Made by a program: the position numbers and the translations under genes. A DNA stretch of 64,000 nt from Deinococcus radiotolerans (GTDB lineage Bacteria; Deinococcota; Deinococci; Deinococcales; Deinococcaceae). Positions 25,738 through 33,674 of this stretch are shown here, one piece after another. Position 1 is the first letter of the stretch. Every line of letters starts with the position of its first letter. The notes beneath the pieces were generated by a model that searched no databases, was not told the origin of the DNA, and saw only the letters and a program-made list of their open reading frames with translations. The stretch covers positions 62,001-126,000 of the forward strand of contig NZ_BMPE01000010.1 of assembly GCF_014647435.1 (NCBI RefSeq), given 5' to 3'.

Positions 25738-25833
25738 ATGGAACTACTGCTCGCTGGACTGGTCATTGTGGCCTCCCTGATCCTCGCCGCCTGGCAGGAG
25801 CGTCCCGGCGCAACTCGCCGCAGCCGCCGCTAA
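25738..25833 (+). CDS. 31-residue single-pass membrane microprotein
   Basis: ATG at 25738 opens a 31-codon frame ending in TAA. A strong AAGGAG stands about 10 bases upstream. The peptide begins with a hydrophobic helix (LLLAGLVIVASLILAAW, residues 3-19), then QERPGATRRSRR, a positively charged cytoplasmic tail. Codon use is that of the genome (Leu CTG/CTC, Arg CGC). Type and length resemble regulatory or stress membrane microproteins and type I toxins, but there is no homology I can name. Confidence 0.6.
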   Translation: MELLLAGLVIVASLILAAWQERPGATRRSRR

Positions 25834-25943
25834 CCTCACCCGCTGGCGGCGTCCAGCGCAGCGCGGCGTCCCCGAACCTTGCTCTCAGACAGGAACCAGA
25901 CCTCTGGCCTGCACGCGAGGGTCCCGACGCTGCCGGAATCCAC

Positions 25944-25981
25944 CGGAGGAATACCGCTGAGTGGCCTGCGGTATTCCTCCG
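25944..25981. repeat. Perfect 14-bp inverted repeat
   Basis: Arms CGGAGGAATACCGC (25944-25957) and GCGGTATTCCTCCG (25968-25981) flank a 10-base loop TGAGTGGCCT. There is no T-run, so it is a poor terminator. It could be a REP-like palindrome or a hairpin ending the microprotein transcript. Confidence 0.65.
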
Positions 25982-26095
25982 ATGTTCTGCTCCCCCATCG
26001 CCTCAGTAAAAGCGGCGTGGCCGTCACGACAGAGCACCAGCCGGACCCGTTCCTGAACCGCGTCCCGTCCGGCTGTGCAGCGCCGCTCAGCCCGG

Positions 26096-26101
26096 TACGC
26101 T
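26096..26101 (+). promoter_or_regulatory. Leaderless-type -10 box (TACGCT)
   Basis: TACGCT lies 5 bases before a GTG (26107) and 8 before the adjacent ATG (26110); either could be the start. Confidence 0.4.
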
Positions 26102-26109
26102 GAACAGTG

Positions 26110-26730
26110 ATGTCTGCTCTCTGGCCCGGTCGCCGTCACACCCTGTTCTCCCGTCTGGCGCTCGCGGCGCTGCGCCTGTCGGGCTGGACGCCGGTCCTGG
26201 CCCCCCCGCCCGGCCCGAAGGTGGTGGGCGCGGTCGCGCCACACACCCATAACGCGGACTTCTGGCCCGGCATCATGTTCAAGTTCGCCACGCGCGCCCC
26301 GATCCATTTCGTGGCGAAGCACCAGCTGTTCACGTTCCCGGTGGGGATTTTCATGCGCGCCGTGGGCGGTCTGCCCGTGGATCGCCGCCGCGCCGGGGGG
26401 AACTTCGTGGACGGCGTGGTCGCCCTGATCGACAAGGAATCGGAAATCATGCTGGTCGTCGCGCCGGAGGGGACGCGCAGCCGCGGCGAATACTGGCGCA
26501 CCGGCTTTTACTACATGGCGCTGGAGGCGAACGTGCCGATTGCCGTGACCGTCCTCGACTGGGGCCGCAAGCAGGTGGGCGTGACCGGGTACGTGACGCC
26601 CACCGGGAACATCGAGGCGGACTTCGCCCTGATCCGCGAGATGCTGCGTGACGTGCGGGGCCACACGCCCGCGAACGAGACGCCAGCCGTCCCGCGACCA
26701 GTCTCTGAGGGTGGCCCAAGCAAGGGCTGA
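26110..26730 (+). CDS. PlsC-type phospholipid acyltransferase
   Basis: A 206-residue lysophospholipid/glycerolipid acyltransferase. Motif I HTHNAD (HX4D) is near residue 46, motif III is VAPEGTRS, and FVAKHQLF falls between them. It should esterify a lysophospholipid or related acceptor at the membrane. It is a little shorter than typical PlsC and lacks a clear N-terminal membrane helix. An in-frame GTG directly before the ATG makes the start uncertain by one codon. Confidence 0.82.
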   Translation: MSALWPGRRHTLFSRLALAALRLSGWTPVLAPPPGPKVVGAVAPHTHNADFWPGIMFKFATRAPIHFVAKHQLFTFPVGIFMRAVGGLPVDRRRAGGNFVDGVVALIDKESEIMLVVAPEGTRSRGEYWRTGFYYMALEANVPIAVTVLDWGRKQVGVTGYVTPTGNIEADFALIREMLRDVRGHTPANETPAVPRPVSEGGPSKG

Positions 26731-26731
26731 C

Positions 26732-26747
26732 GCCCCCACCCGGGGGC
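26732..26747 (+). terminator. Hairpin after the acyltransferase
   Basis: A 6-bp GC stem (26732-26737 with 26742-26747, loop ACCC) begins one base past the stop. No T-run. Confidence 0.4.
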
Positions 26748-26821
26748 AGCGCAGACTGTAACGACAGCGTGACGCGGGCGCAGTACGCTCCACCCAGACC
26801 ACACAAAGGGAAGGGAGGACG

Positions 26822-26851
26822 ATGCGACACGAGGCATCTGGCGGGCCGTGA
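26822..26851 (+). CDS. 9-codon leader ORF coupled to livG
   Basis: ATG at 26822 encodes MRHEASGGP and stops at TGA 26849-26851, overlapping the livG GTG (GTGA). The only good Shine-Dalgarno in the region, GGGAGG (26813-26818), is just 3 bases before this ATG, a short spacing. The livG GTG itself has none. The layout mirrors the coxD leader ORF. No bias toward branched-chain codons is present, so classical attenuation is unlikely. Confidence 0.35.
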   Translation: MRHEASGGP

Positions 26852-27645
26852 CGGCCGCGTCAATGGGAACGGAACGGGCGGCACCCGCGCCCGTCGTGGC
26901 GCTGGAAGCCCGGGGTCTGGTCAAGGACTTCCGGGGGTTCCGCGCCACGAACGACGTGAACCTGCAGATTCACGATGGGGAGATTCACGCAATCATCGGC
27001 CCGAACGGGGCCGGAAAGACCACCTTGTTCAATCTGCTGTCGGGCTTCCTGAAACCCACGGCGGGCGAGGTGCGCCTGTTCGGCGAGCGGGTGGACACCC
27101 TGCGGCCCTTCGAGATCGTGCGCCGGGGCCTGTCCCGCTCGTTTCAGATCAGTTCGGTGTTTCCCACCCTGAGCGTGCGGGAGAACGTGCTGGTGGCGCT
27201 CCAGTCGCCCACGCCGCTCCCGCACCGGTTCTGGGTGCCGCTCTCGCGGCTGGAATCGCTGGGCGAGCGGGCGGACGCGATCCTCGCGGACGTGGGCCTG
27301 GGCGGCATGCCGGACCGGCTGGCGGCGGACCTGAGCCACGGGGAAAAACGGCAGCTGGAGATCGGGATCTCCATGACGCAGGACCCCCGCGTGCTGCTGC
27401 TGGACGAACCGACGTCCGGCATGGGCTCGGAGGGCATCGCGCGGGTGATCGCGCTCGTGCGGCAGGTGGCGCGCGGGCGGACGGTGGTGCTCGTGGAACA
27501 CAACATGAGTGTCGTGGCGGAACTCGCCGACCGCATCACGGTGTTGCAGTACGGGTCGGTGCTCGCCAGTGGACGCTACGAGGACGTGCGGCGCGACCCG
27601 CGCGTGATCGAGGCGTACCTGGGTGAGGACGGGGGGCACGCGTGA
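26848..27645 (+). CDS. livG: Branched-chain amino acid-type ABC importer ATPase LivG
   Basis: A 265-residue ATPase. Walker A is GPNGAGKTT, the LivG-type signature LSHGEKRQLEIG replaces LSGGQ, Walker B is VLLLDEPTSGM, and the switch His is in LVEHNMSVV. It works with LivF on the cytoplasmic face of LivHM. GTG at 26848 is used because it overlaps the leader ORF; an in-frame ATG at 26863 is an alternative. It is first of five co-oriented importer genes. Confidence 0.9.
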   Translation: MTAASMGTERAAPAPVVALEARGLVKDFRGFRATNDVNLQIHDGEIHAIIGPNGAGKTTLFNLLSGFLKPTAGEVRLFGERVDTLRPFEIVRRGLSRSFQISSVFPTLSVRENVLVALQSPTPLPHRFWVPLSRLESLGERADAILADVGLGGMPDRLAADLSHGEKRQLEIGISMTQDPRVLLLDEPTSGMGSEGIARVIALVRQVARGRTVVLVEHNMSVVAELADRITVLQYGSVLASGRYEDVRRDPRVIEAYLGEDGGHA

Positions 27646-28340
27646 CGCCGCTGCTGTCCGTGCAGGATCTGAACGCCTTCTACGGCCAGAGTCACGTACT
27701 GCGCGGCGTGACCCTGCACGTGAACCCGGGCGAGGTGGTCAGCCTGATCGGCCGCAACGGCGCCGGGAAGACCACCACGCTGAAGAGCGTGATGGGCGTG
27801 CTGCGCAGCCGCACGGGGCAGATCACGTTCGGCGGGCAGGACATCAGCCGCCTGCCCAGCAACCGCGTGGCGGCGCAGGGGCTGGCGTGGGTGCCGGAGG
27901 AACGCGCGATCCTGAGCACCCTGACGGTCCGCGAGAACCTTGAGTTGCCGCCCAGCCGTCCCGGAGGCTGGAGTACCGAGCGCATCTATGACGCGTTCCC
28001 GGTGCTGCGCGAGCGCGGGCATCACCCGGGCAGCAAGCTCTCGGGCGGCGAGCAGCAGATGCTGGCGATGGTGCGCGTGCTGCGCGCCGGGCCGAAGCTG
28101 CTGCTGCTGGACGAGCCCAGCGAGGGTCTGGCGCCCGTGATCGTGCAGCGCATCGGCGAGATCATCGACACGCTGCGCCAGAGCGGCATGGCGGTGCTGC
28201 TGGTCGAGCAGAACCTGAAGTTCGCCTCGCGCCTCGCGGACCGGCATTACGTGTTCGTGGACGGGCAGATCGTGGACGAGGTGCCACGCGAGCAGGTCGA
28301 GGCCCGCCGGGACGACCTGCTGCGCTACCTCAGCGTGTAA
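27642..28340 (+). CDS. livF: Branched-chain amino acid-type ABC importer ATPase LivF
   Basis: A 232-residue ATPase with Walker A GRNGAGKTT, signature LSGGEQQML, Walker B LLLLDEPSEGLAP and the LVEQNLKFA switch. YVFVDGQIV near the end is typical of LivF. The GTG start overlaps the livG stop (GTGA), so the two ATPases are co-translated. Confidence 0.92.
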   Translation: MTPLLSVQDLNAFYGQSHVLRGVTLHVNPGEVVSLIGRNGAGKTTTLKSVMGVLRSRTGQITFGGQDISRLPSNRVAAQGLAWVPEERAILSTLTVRENLELPPSRPGGWSTERIYDAFPVLRERGHHPGSKLSGGEQQMLAMVRVLRAGPKLLLLDEPSEGLAPVIVQRIGEIIDTLRQSGMAVLLVEQNLKFASRLADRHYVFVDGQIVDEVPREQVEARRDDLLRYLSV

Positions 28341-28382
28341 TTCCAGCTCCTCTCCCCCATTCACTCCTCTGGAGGTTGTCCC

Positions 28383-29597
28383 ATGAACAAGACCCGCACC
28401 GCCATCCTGGCCCTGACCGCCCTGCTCCTCGCCCCTGCCGCCTCGGCCCAGTCCCTGTCCGACGGGGGCATCAAGGTGGGCGTCCTGACCGACCTGTCCG
28501 GCGTGTACTCCGAGCTGTCCGGCCAGGGCAGCGTGAAGGCCGCTCAGATGGCCGCCGAGGACTTCATGAAAGCGAACCGCGCGTACGCCGGGAAGGTCAG
28601 CGTCATCGGCGTGGACCACCAGAACAAGGCGGACGTGGCCGGCAACAAGGCCGCCGAGATGATCGACCGGCAGAACGTGGACATGCTGGTGGACATGCCG
28701 ACCAGCAGCGCCGCGCTGGCCGCCACCGAGGTCGCCCGGCAGAAAAAGACCATTGCCATGGTCGTGACCGGCGCCACCACCGCCCTGACGAACGAGAAGT
28801 GCAACAAGTACACCTTCCACTACGCGTACGACAACTACATGCTCGCCAACGGCACCGGCACCGCCGTCACCAAACGCGGTGGGAACAGCTGGTACATCAT
28901 CTACCCCAACTACGCGTTCGGGCAGGACCTGAACCGGCAAATGGTGGCGGCCGTGCAGGAGAACGGCGGGAAGCTGGCCGCGCCCAGCGACGCCACGCCC
29001 TTCCCGAACACCGACTTCAGCTCGTACCTGCTGAAGGCGCAGAGCGTGCGGCCCAAGATCTTCGGGACGATGCAGGCCGGGAACGATCTCGTGAACGTCG
29101 TCAAGCAGTACAACGAGTTCGGCCTGAAGAAGCAGGGCATCGGCCTGGGCATCGGCCTGCTGTTTGAGACGGACGTGGCCGCGCTGGGCCAGGACGCGTT
29201 CGCGGGCGCGATTGCCACCGTGCCGTGGTTCTGGAACTTCGACGCGCGCTCCCGCCAGTGGGCCGGCCGCTTCGAGAAGGCCTTCGGGAAGAAACCCACC
29301 TGGGCGCAGGCGGGCGTGTACTCCGCGACCCTGCAGTACCTGAACGCCGTGGCTCGCGCCAAGACCGACAACAGCGACGCGGTCGTCAAGGCGCTTGAGG
29401 GCTACGCCTTCGATGACTTCTTCGCGCGTAACGCCACGATCCGCCCGCAGGACCACCGCGTGATCCTCGACGTGCAGGTCGTGCAGGTCAAGGGCAAGAG
29501 CGAATCCAAGGAGGCCGGGGACATCTACAAGCGCCTGAACACCATTCCCGCCGCGAAGGCCTTCATGCCCCTGAGCGAGAACAAGTGCCGCATGTGA
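28383..29597 (+). CDS. ABC importer substrate-binding protein (LivK-like, type 1)
   Basis: A 404-residue exported binding protein. The signal peptide (1-22, cleavage near ASAQS) leads to a type 1 periplasmic binding fold starting IKVGVLTDLSGVYSELSGQGS. The specificity loop contains VDMPTSSAALAATEVARQKK. The family binds branched-chain amino acids, amides, urea or aromatic acids; the ligand cannot be told here. GGAGG precedes the ATG. A hairpin separates it from the permeases, which often keeps binding protein more abundant than the channel. Confidence 0.88.
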   Translation: MNKTRTAILALTALLLAPAASAQSLSDGGIKVGVLTDLSGVYSELSGQGSVKAAQMAAEDFMKANRAYAGKVSVIGVDHQNKADVAGNKAAEMIDRQNVDMLVDMPTSSAALAATEVARQKKTIAMVVTGATTALTNEKCNKYTFHYAYDNYMLANGTGTAVTKRGGNSWYIIYPNYAFGQDLNRQMVAAVQENGGKLAAPSDATPFPNTDFSSYLLKAQSVRPKIFGTMQAGNDLVNVVKQYNEFGLKKQGIGLGIGLLFETDVAALGQDAFAGAIATVPWFWNFDARSRQWAGRFEKAFGKKPTWAQAGVYSATLQYLNAVARAKTDNSDAVVKALEGYAFDDFFARNATIRPQDHRVILDVQVVQVKGKSESKEAGDIYKRLNTIPAAKAFMPLSENKCRM

Positions 29598-29613
29598 GGA
29601 AGGTGGTCTAAGC

Positions 29614-29654
29614 AGTCTGAGGGGCTGAAGCGCCCCGCTCTGGCCCCTCAGACT
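29614..29654 (+). terminator. Stem-loop between binding protein and permease genes
   Basis: A 12-bp perfect stem (29614-29625 with 29643-29654, 17-base loop) lies 16 bases past the binding-protein stop. It may stabilise the upstream mRNA or cause partial termination. Confidence 0.55.
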
Positions 29655-29673
29655 CTTCGACCCTCAGACGCTT

Positions 29674-30564
29674 ATGAATACACAGTTACTCTTGATTCAG
29701 GTGTTCAACGGGCTGGTGAACGGCGCGTTCTACGCGCTGCTGTCGCTGGGCCTCGCGGTGATCTTTGGGATGCTGCGGATCGTGAATTTCATGCACGGCG
29801 CGCTGTACATGCTGGGCGCGTTCGCGGCCTTCGCGCTGGGGCAGCTGCTGGGCCTGGGCTTCTGGCCGTCGCTGATTCTGGCGCCGCTGCTGGTGGGCCT
29901 GCTGGGCGTGGTGCTGGAGCGCGGGCTGCTGTCGCGGCTGTACGGGCTGGAACCCAGTTACAACCTGCTGCTGACGTTCGGCCTGACGCTGCTCACGCAG
30001 GATCTGGTGAAGCAGGTCATGCTGAGCCGTTTCGCGGTGTCGAGCGCGCCGTACTCGCCGCCCGAGGTGCTGTCGGGCGTGGTGAACCTGGGCTTCGTGG
30101 TGTTCCCGAAGTACCGCCTGTTCGTGATTGCCCTGTCGCTGGTCGTGTGCCTGGTCACGTGGTTCGTGATCGAGAAGACCCGCGTGGGCGCGATCATCCG
30201 CGCCAGCACGGAGAATCCGGTCGTGACGCGGGCGTTCGGCATTAACGTGAGCCTGTGGGTGACGGGCGTGTTCGCGGTGGGCGCGGCGCTGGCCGGGCTG
30301 GCGGGCGTGCTGGCCGCGCCGATCTACTCGGTCGAGCCGTACATGGGCGCGGAGCTGATCATCACGACGTTCGCGGTGGTCGTGATCGGCGGGATGGGCA
30401 GCATCCTGGGCTCGGTCGTCACGGGCTTCGCGGTGGGCGTGCTGGCGGCGGTGGGCGCGGCGGTGTACCCGCCGATTGCGAACACGCTGGTGTTCATCCT
30501 GATGGCGCTGGTGCTGCTGGTGCGGCCCAGTGGCCTGTTTGGCCTGCCTGAGGGGGCGCGGTGA
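29674..30564 (+). CDS. livH: Branched-chain amino acid-type ABC permease LivH
   Basis: A 296-residue permease with about eight membrane helices. Family features are GLVNGAFYALLSLGLAVIFGMLRIVNFMHGAL at the start and the coupling segment RVGAIIRASTENPVVTRAFGINV; AVVVIGGMGSILGSVVTG is near the end. It pairs with LivM to form the channel. The livM start overlaps its stop. Confidence 0.92.
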   Translation: MNTQLLLIQVFNGLVNGAFYALLSLGLAVIFGMLRIVNFMHGALYMLGAFAAFALGQLLGLGFWPSLILAPLLVGLLGVVLERGLLSRLYGLEPSYNLLLTFGLTLLTQDLVKQVMLSRFAVSSAPYSPPEVLSGVVNLGFVVFPKYRLFVIALSLVVCLVTWFVIEKTRVGAIIRASTENPVVTRAFGINVSLWVTGVFAVGAALAGLAGVLAAPIYSVEPYMGAELIITTFAVVVIGGMGSILGSVVTGFAVGVLAAVGAAVYPPIANTLVFILMALVLLVRPSGLFGLPEGAR

Positions 30565-31517
30565 GCGCCGTCTCGAAACTGGGGGCCACGCGCGATCCGG
30601 CCCGCGTGACCCGCGCCGCGTGGCTGATCGGCCTGGGCGTCATTCTGCTGGTGCTGCCGCACCTGATCTACCCGGTGCTGGCGCTGGACATCCTGGCCTG
30701 GGGGCTGTTCGCGGTGGCGTTCGACCTGCTGTTCGGCTTCAGCGGCCTGCTGTCGTTCGGGCACGCGGCGTTCTGGGGCACCAGCGCGTACCTCACGGCG
30801 TTCCTGCTGGGGCACGGCCAGAGCGTCCCGGTCGCCATCGCGGGCGGGACGCTGGGCGCGCTGGCGCTGGCGGTTCCGGTGGCGTTCCTCAGCGTGCGCT
30901 CCAGCGGCATCTATTTCAGCATGATCACGCTGGCGTTCGCGCAGATGGTGTCCTTCCTGGCCCTACAGTGGACGGACCTGACCGGCGGCGAGAACGGGCT
31001 ACAGGGCTTCGCGCGGCCCAGCCTGCTGGGCCTGGATTTCAGTGACGCGCAGGTGCGGTACTACGTGTGCCTTGTGCTGTTCACACTGGGCTTCGGCGTG
31101 GCGTACCGCGCGGTGCGCAGTCCCTTCGGGCAGGCGCAGCAGGCGGTGCGCGACAGCGAGCAGCGCGCGCAGAGCGTCGGGTACAATCCCGCGCGCTTCA
31201 AGTTCACGGCGTTCCTGCTGAGCGCCGGGCTGGCCGGACTGGCGGGCGCGATGTATACCTTCGGGCACGGCGTGGTCAGCCTGGAGGTCGTGAACTGGCG
31301 CACGTCCGGCGAGGTCGTCATGATGACCCTGCTGGGCGGCACCACCACCCTGTTCGGCCCGGTGATCGGCGCGGGTCTGGTGCTGCTGCTGCGGGACGTG
31401 CTGACCACCGCGAACCTCCCGGTGGGCATCGTGACGGGCGTGGTGTTCGTGCTGGTGGTGCTGTTCTTCCGCCGGGGCGTGGTGGGCACGCTGCAACACT
31501 GGCTGCGCCGCCGCTGA
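30561..31517 (+). CDS. livM: Branched-chain amino acid-type ABC permease LivM
   Basis: A 318-residue permease with eight to ten hydrophobic segments. Diagnostic segments are FDLLFGFSGLLSFGHAAFWG, the coupling region RSPFGQAQQAVRDSEQRAQSVGYN, and MMTLLGGTTTLFGPVIGAG. The GTG start overlaps the livH stop (GTGA). It ends the importer operon at a GC hairpin. Confidence 0.92.
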   Translation: MSAVSKLGATRDPARVTRAAWLIGLGVILLVLPHLIYPVLALDILAWGLFAVAFDLLFGFSGLLSFGHAAFWGTSAYLTAFLLGHGQSVPVAIAGGTLGALALAVPVAFLSVRSSGIYFSMITLAFAQMVSFLALQWTDLTGGENGLQGFARPSLLGLDFSDAQVRYYVCLVLFTLGFGVAYRAVRSPFGQAQQAVRDSEQRAQSVGYNPARFKFTAFLLSAGLAGLAGAMYTFGHGVVSLEVVNWRTSGEVVMMTLLGGTTTLFGPVIGAGLVLLLRDVLTTANLPVGIVTGVVFVLVVLFFRRGVVGTLQHWLRRR

Positions 31518-31531
31518 ACAGGCGCTCCGAG

Positions 31532-31552
31532 CCCCCCGCTGCGTGCGGGGGG
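31532..31552 (+). terminator. Terminator of the importer operon
   Basis: An 8-bp GC stem (31532-31539 with 31545-31552, 5-base loop) starts 14 bases past the livM stop and is followed by TTGCTGCTG, a weak T-run. Confidence 0.65.
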
Positions 31553-31609
31553 TTGCTGCTGCGCCACCTGGCGGATGCCGCCCGGCCCCGGCGCGGGGCA
31601 GCATGGGGC

Positions 31610-32059
31610 ATGACCTACCGCATCGAGACCGCTCCGGATGAGGCCCGCTCGGATCAGGTGGTGTCCGGGCTGGTGGCGTTCAACCAGCGGGAGAGTGAAC
31701 TGATCCGCCGCCGCTTTGAAGAGCCGCACCTGCGCCCCGTTCCGCTGGTCGCGTACGCCCTGACGGCAGGGGGCGAGCTGCTGGGCGGCGGCGCGGCGCG
31801 GGCGGTGCCGCTGTGGCAGTGGGTGGAGATCGACGAGCTGTGGGTGCAGGACGCCGCGCGCGGTCAGGGAATCGGCGCGGCGCTCCTGGCGAGCCTGGAG
31901 GCGCAGGCGCGTGCGCTGGGGTGCCGCTGGTCGAAGCTGAACACCTGGGACTTTCAGGCGCCGGGCTTCTACAAGCGGCAGGGGTACGTGACGTACGCCA
32001 CCGAGGAGGACTATCCGCCGGGGCATGTGAATCACCTGATGCGCAAGACGCTGGGGTGA
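31610..32059 (+). CDS. GNAT family N-acetyltransferase
   Basis: A 149-residue single-domain acetyltransferase. The acetyl-CoA loop is RGQGIGAALLASLEAQA, and the C-terminal NTWDFQAPGFYKRQGY is the usual GNAT beta-bulge and final helix region. The acceptor is unknown. It stands alone between the importer terminator and the convergent nrdR. Confidence 0.87.
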   Translation: MTYRIETAPDEARSDQVVSGLVAFNQRESELIRRRFEEPHLRPVPLVAYALTAGGELLGGGAARAVPLWQWVEIDELWVQDAARGQGIGAALLASLEAQARALGCRWSKLNTWDFQAPGFYKRQGYVTYATEEDYPPGHVNHLMRKTLG

Positions 32060-32089
32060 TTCCTGCTGGGGGGACGACTGCCGGGGTGA

Positions 32090-32536
32090 TTACTGCTCGT
32101 CTTTCAGGCCGCGGATCTCCTCGATGAAGCGTTCCAGGCTGTCGAAGTCGCGGTACACGCTCGCGAAGCGGATGTATGCCACGTCGTCCAGGGGGCGCAG
32201 GAAGGTCATGGCGCGGCGGCCGATCTCCTCGCTGCGGATCTCGCTGGCCTGCACGTCGTCCTCGAAGCCGTACGCGAAGGCGCGCAGCAGGTCCTGATCC
32301 ACGGGGCGTTTCTCGGTGGCCAGGACTAGGCCGCGCAGCAGTTTGTCCGGGTTGAACGCCTCGCGCGGGCCGCTGCGCTTGACGACCATCAGCGGTTCCA
32401 GCTGCGCGCGTTCGTAGGTGGTGAAGCGCCGGGCGCAGTTCAGGCACTCGCGGCGGCGGCGGATGCTGGCCCCGTCGTCGCTGGGCCGGGAGTTCACGAC
32501 CTTGCTGTCCGGCGCCGAGCAGTACGGGCATCTCAT
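32090..32536 (-). CDS. nrdR: Transcriptional repressor NrdR
   Basis: A 148-residue repressor of ribonucleotide reductase genes. The N-terminal zinc ribbon has CPYC and CLNC pairs, followed by RRRRECLNCARRFTTYER. The ATP-cone domain begins VVKRSGPREAFNPDKLLRGL. NrdR senses ATP/dATP and binds paired NrdR boxes. ATG at 32534-32536 has GGAG 5 bases upstream; a GTG 6 bases further up is less likely. A plausible target box lies upstream of nrdJ at the right end of the window. Confidence 0.95.
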   Translation of the reverse strand: MRCPYCSAPDSKVVNSRPSDDGASIRRRRECLNCARRFTTYERAQLEPLMVVKRSGPREAFNPDKLLRGLVLATEKRPVDQDLLRAFAYGFEDDVQASEIRSEEIGRRAMTFLRPLDDVAYIRFASVYRDFDSLERFIEEIRGLKDEQ

Positions 32537-32669
32537 TCGCACTCCGATGGAAGGGGGCGCAGCACCTGCTCCATCCGAGCGGCTGCGAGTAGGAGCCGGG
32601 CGGGTTCCGGGCGTGCAGTTGGCAATCCGGTGGTGTTCCGGGTTGACAACGGAGCAGACGGAATCCGTC

Positions 32670-33398
32670 TCACAGGGGGTAGTCCTCCTGCACGCGGATC
32701 TTCGGCACGGGGGGGAGGGGCACCTGAATGACGTTGCCGCGCAGGGGGGCCATGCCGGGCGCGGCGAGGGCCATGACGGCGTTGGACAGCGGGCGGTCCA
32801 GGGTGTCGTCGCTGCTGCTGGCGCGTGAGGGCAGCAGCAGGTTCAGGCGCAGGTCCTCGCGGTGGGCGTGTTCCACGAGGCCCTGGATGGCGCCGCGCTG
32901 CGGGTGGACGTGCAGGCCGCGCTCGTCGGTGTGGGGGCCGATGATGGTCAGCCACGTGCCGGGCAGGCGGCGGCGGATGATCTGCGCGATGGCGACGCTG
33001 CTTTTCACGTTGCAGTTGAACAGGTCCATCCATTCGTTCTCGCTGAGCATGGTGAACTCGGCGTGGGCGCGTTTGTCGGCGAGGTGCACGATGCCGTGCA
33101 GGCTGCCGTAGATGTCGAGGATGCGGGTCTGGGCGCTCAGCCAGTCCAGGGGGACGCCCACGTCGGCCTTGATGGGCACGGCGGTGCCGCCGGCGTGTTC
33201 GAGCTGGCTGGCGGCGGCGGCGAGGGTCTCGCTGTTGTTGCCGATGAGGACGACGCTGGCCCCGGCGCGGGCCAGGGCGGCGCTGACGGTGCGCCCGTAC
33301 CCCTGGTCCGCCCCGGTGACGGCGATCACCTGGCCGGCCAGCACTTCACCGACGGGGGTGTGCGCGGGCACGGCAGCGATGGGGGTGTGCTGGGTCAT
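32670..33398 (-). CDS. Short-chain dehydrogenase/reductase fold protein lacking the catalytic Tyr/Lys
   Basis: A 242-residue Rossmann protein. The cofactor loop VTGADQGYG (27-35) is a good SDR TGxxxGxG motif. The catalytic YxxxK is absent: the aligned segment reads VHPQRGAIQGL (164-174), with His at the Tyr position and Gly at the Lys position. The NNAG motif is also changed to HLAD. It is therefore probably a binding or regulatory pseudo-enzyme. The TATGCT box 7 bases before the ATG supports the start. It lies upstream of nrdR on the same strand, 133 bases away. Confidence 0.75.
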   Translation of the reverse strand: MTQHTPIAAVPAHTPVGEVLAGQVIAVTGADQGYGRTVSAALARAGASVVLIGNNSETLAAAASQLEHAGGTAVPIKADVGVPLDWLSAQTRILDIYGSLHGIVHLADKRAHAEFTMLSENEWMDLFNCNVKSSVAIAQIIRRRLPGTWLTIIGPHTDERGLHVHPQRGAIQGLVEHAHREDLRLNLLLPSRASSSDDTLDRPLSNAVMALAAPGMAPLRGNVIQVPLPPVPKIRVQEDYPL

Positions 33399-33405
33399 GC
33401 CCTCC

Positions 33406-33411
33406 AGCATA
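33406..33411 (-). promoter_or_regulatory. Leaderless-type -10 box (TATGCT) for the SDR-like gene
   Basis: TATGCT on the minus strand is followed by 7 bases (GGAGGGC) and the ATG at 33398. The spacer also contains GGAGG but too close to the ATG to serve as a normal ribosome site. Confidence 0.5.
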
Positions 33412-33429
33412 CCGGAGGTGTGGCGGCGT

Positions 33430-33636
33430 TTATCCCGCCTGCGGGAGGGGCCGCAGGGCCTGCGCGGGTGGGTCTCCGGCGCGGTGGCCGCATCCGCAGG
33501 CGTGGCACCAGTAGCCCTGGTCGCCGTCGCGCAGGTCGTGCAGGGTCAGGGGCTGGGCGCAGTGGGGGCAGACGTGCTGGTAGCCGCGCCCGCTGGCGGG
33601 CAGTGGATCGGCCTCCTGGCGGAACGCTCGTTTCAT
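33430..33636 (-). CDS. Small zinc-ribbon protein
   Basis: A 68-residue protein with two Cys pairs, CPHC and CHAC, spaced like a zinc ribbon (residues about 23-48), plus a further Cys and His in CGCGH. The basic start MKRAFRQE suggests nucleic-acid contact, but no family can be named. A TAAAAT box 6 bases before the ATG is the most AT-rich of the leaderless-type promoters here. Confidence 0.6.
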   Translation of the reverse strand: MKRAFRQEADPLPASGRGYQHVCPHCAQPLTLHDLRDGDQGYWCHACGCGHRAGDPPAQALRPLPQAG

Positions 33637-33642
33637 ACTTCG

Positions 33643-33648
33643 ATTTTA
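33643..33648 (-). promoter_or_regulatory. Leaderless-type -10 box (TAAAAT) for the zinc-ribbon gene
   Basis: TAAAAT on the minus strand lies 6 bases before the ATG at 33636. A TTTAG/CTAAA half-site pair (within 33640-33670) surrounds it and could be an operator. Confidence 0.45.
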
Positions 33649-33674
33649 GCAGAATTGATAGACTAAATTCTTCC

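Larger units (their letters stand above)
25834..26106. other. Intergenic region with a 14-bp hairpin
   Basis: Non-coding stretch between the microprotein and the acyltransferase. Its only clear structure is the inverted repeat at 25944-25981, listed separately. Confidence 0.5.
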
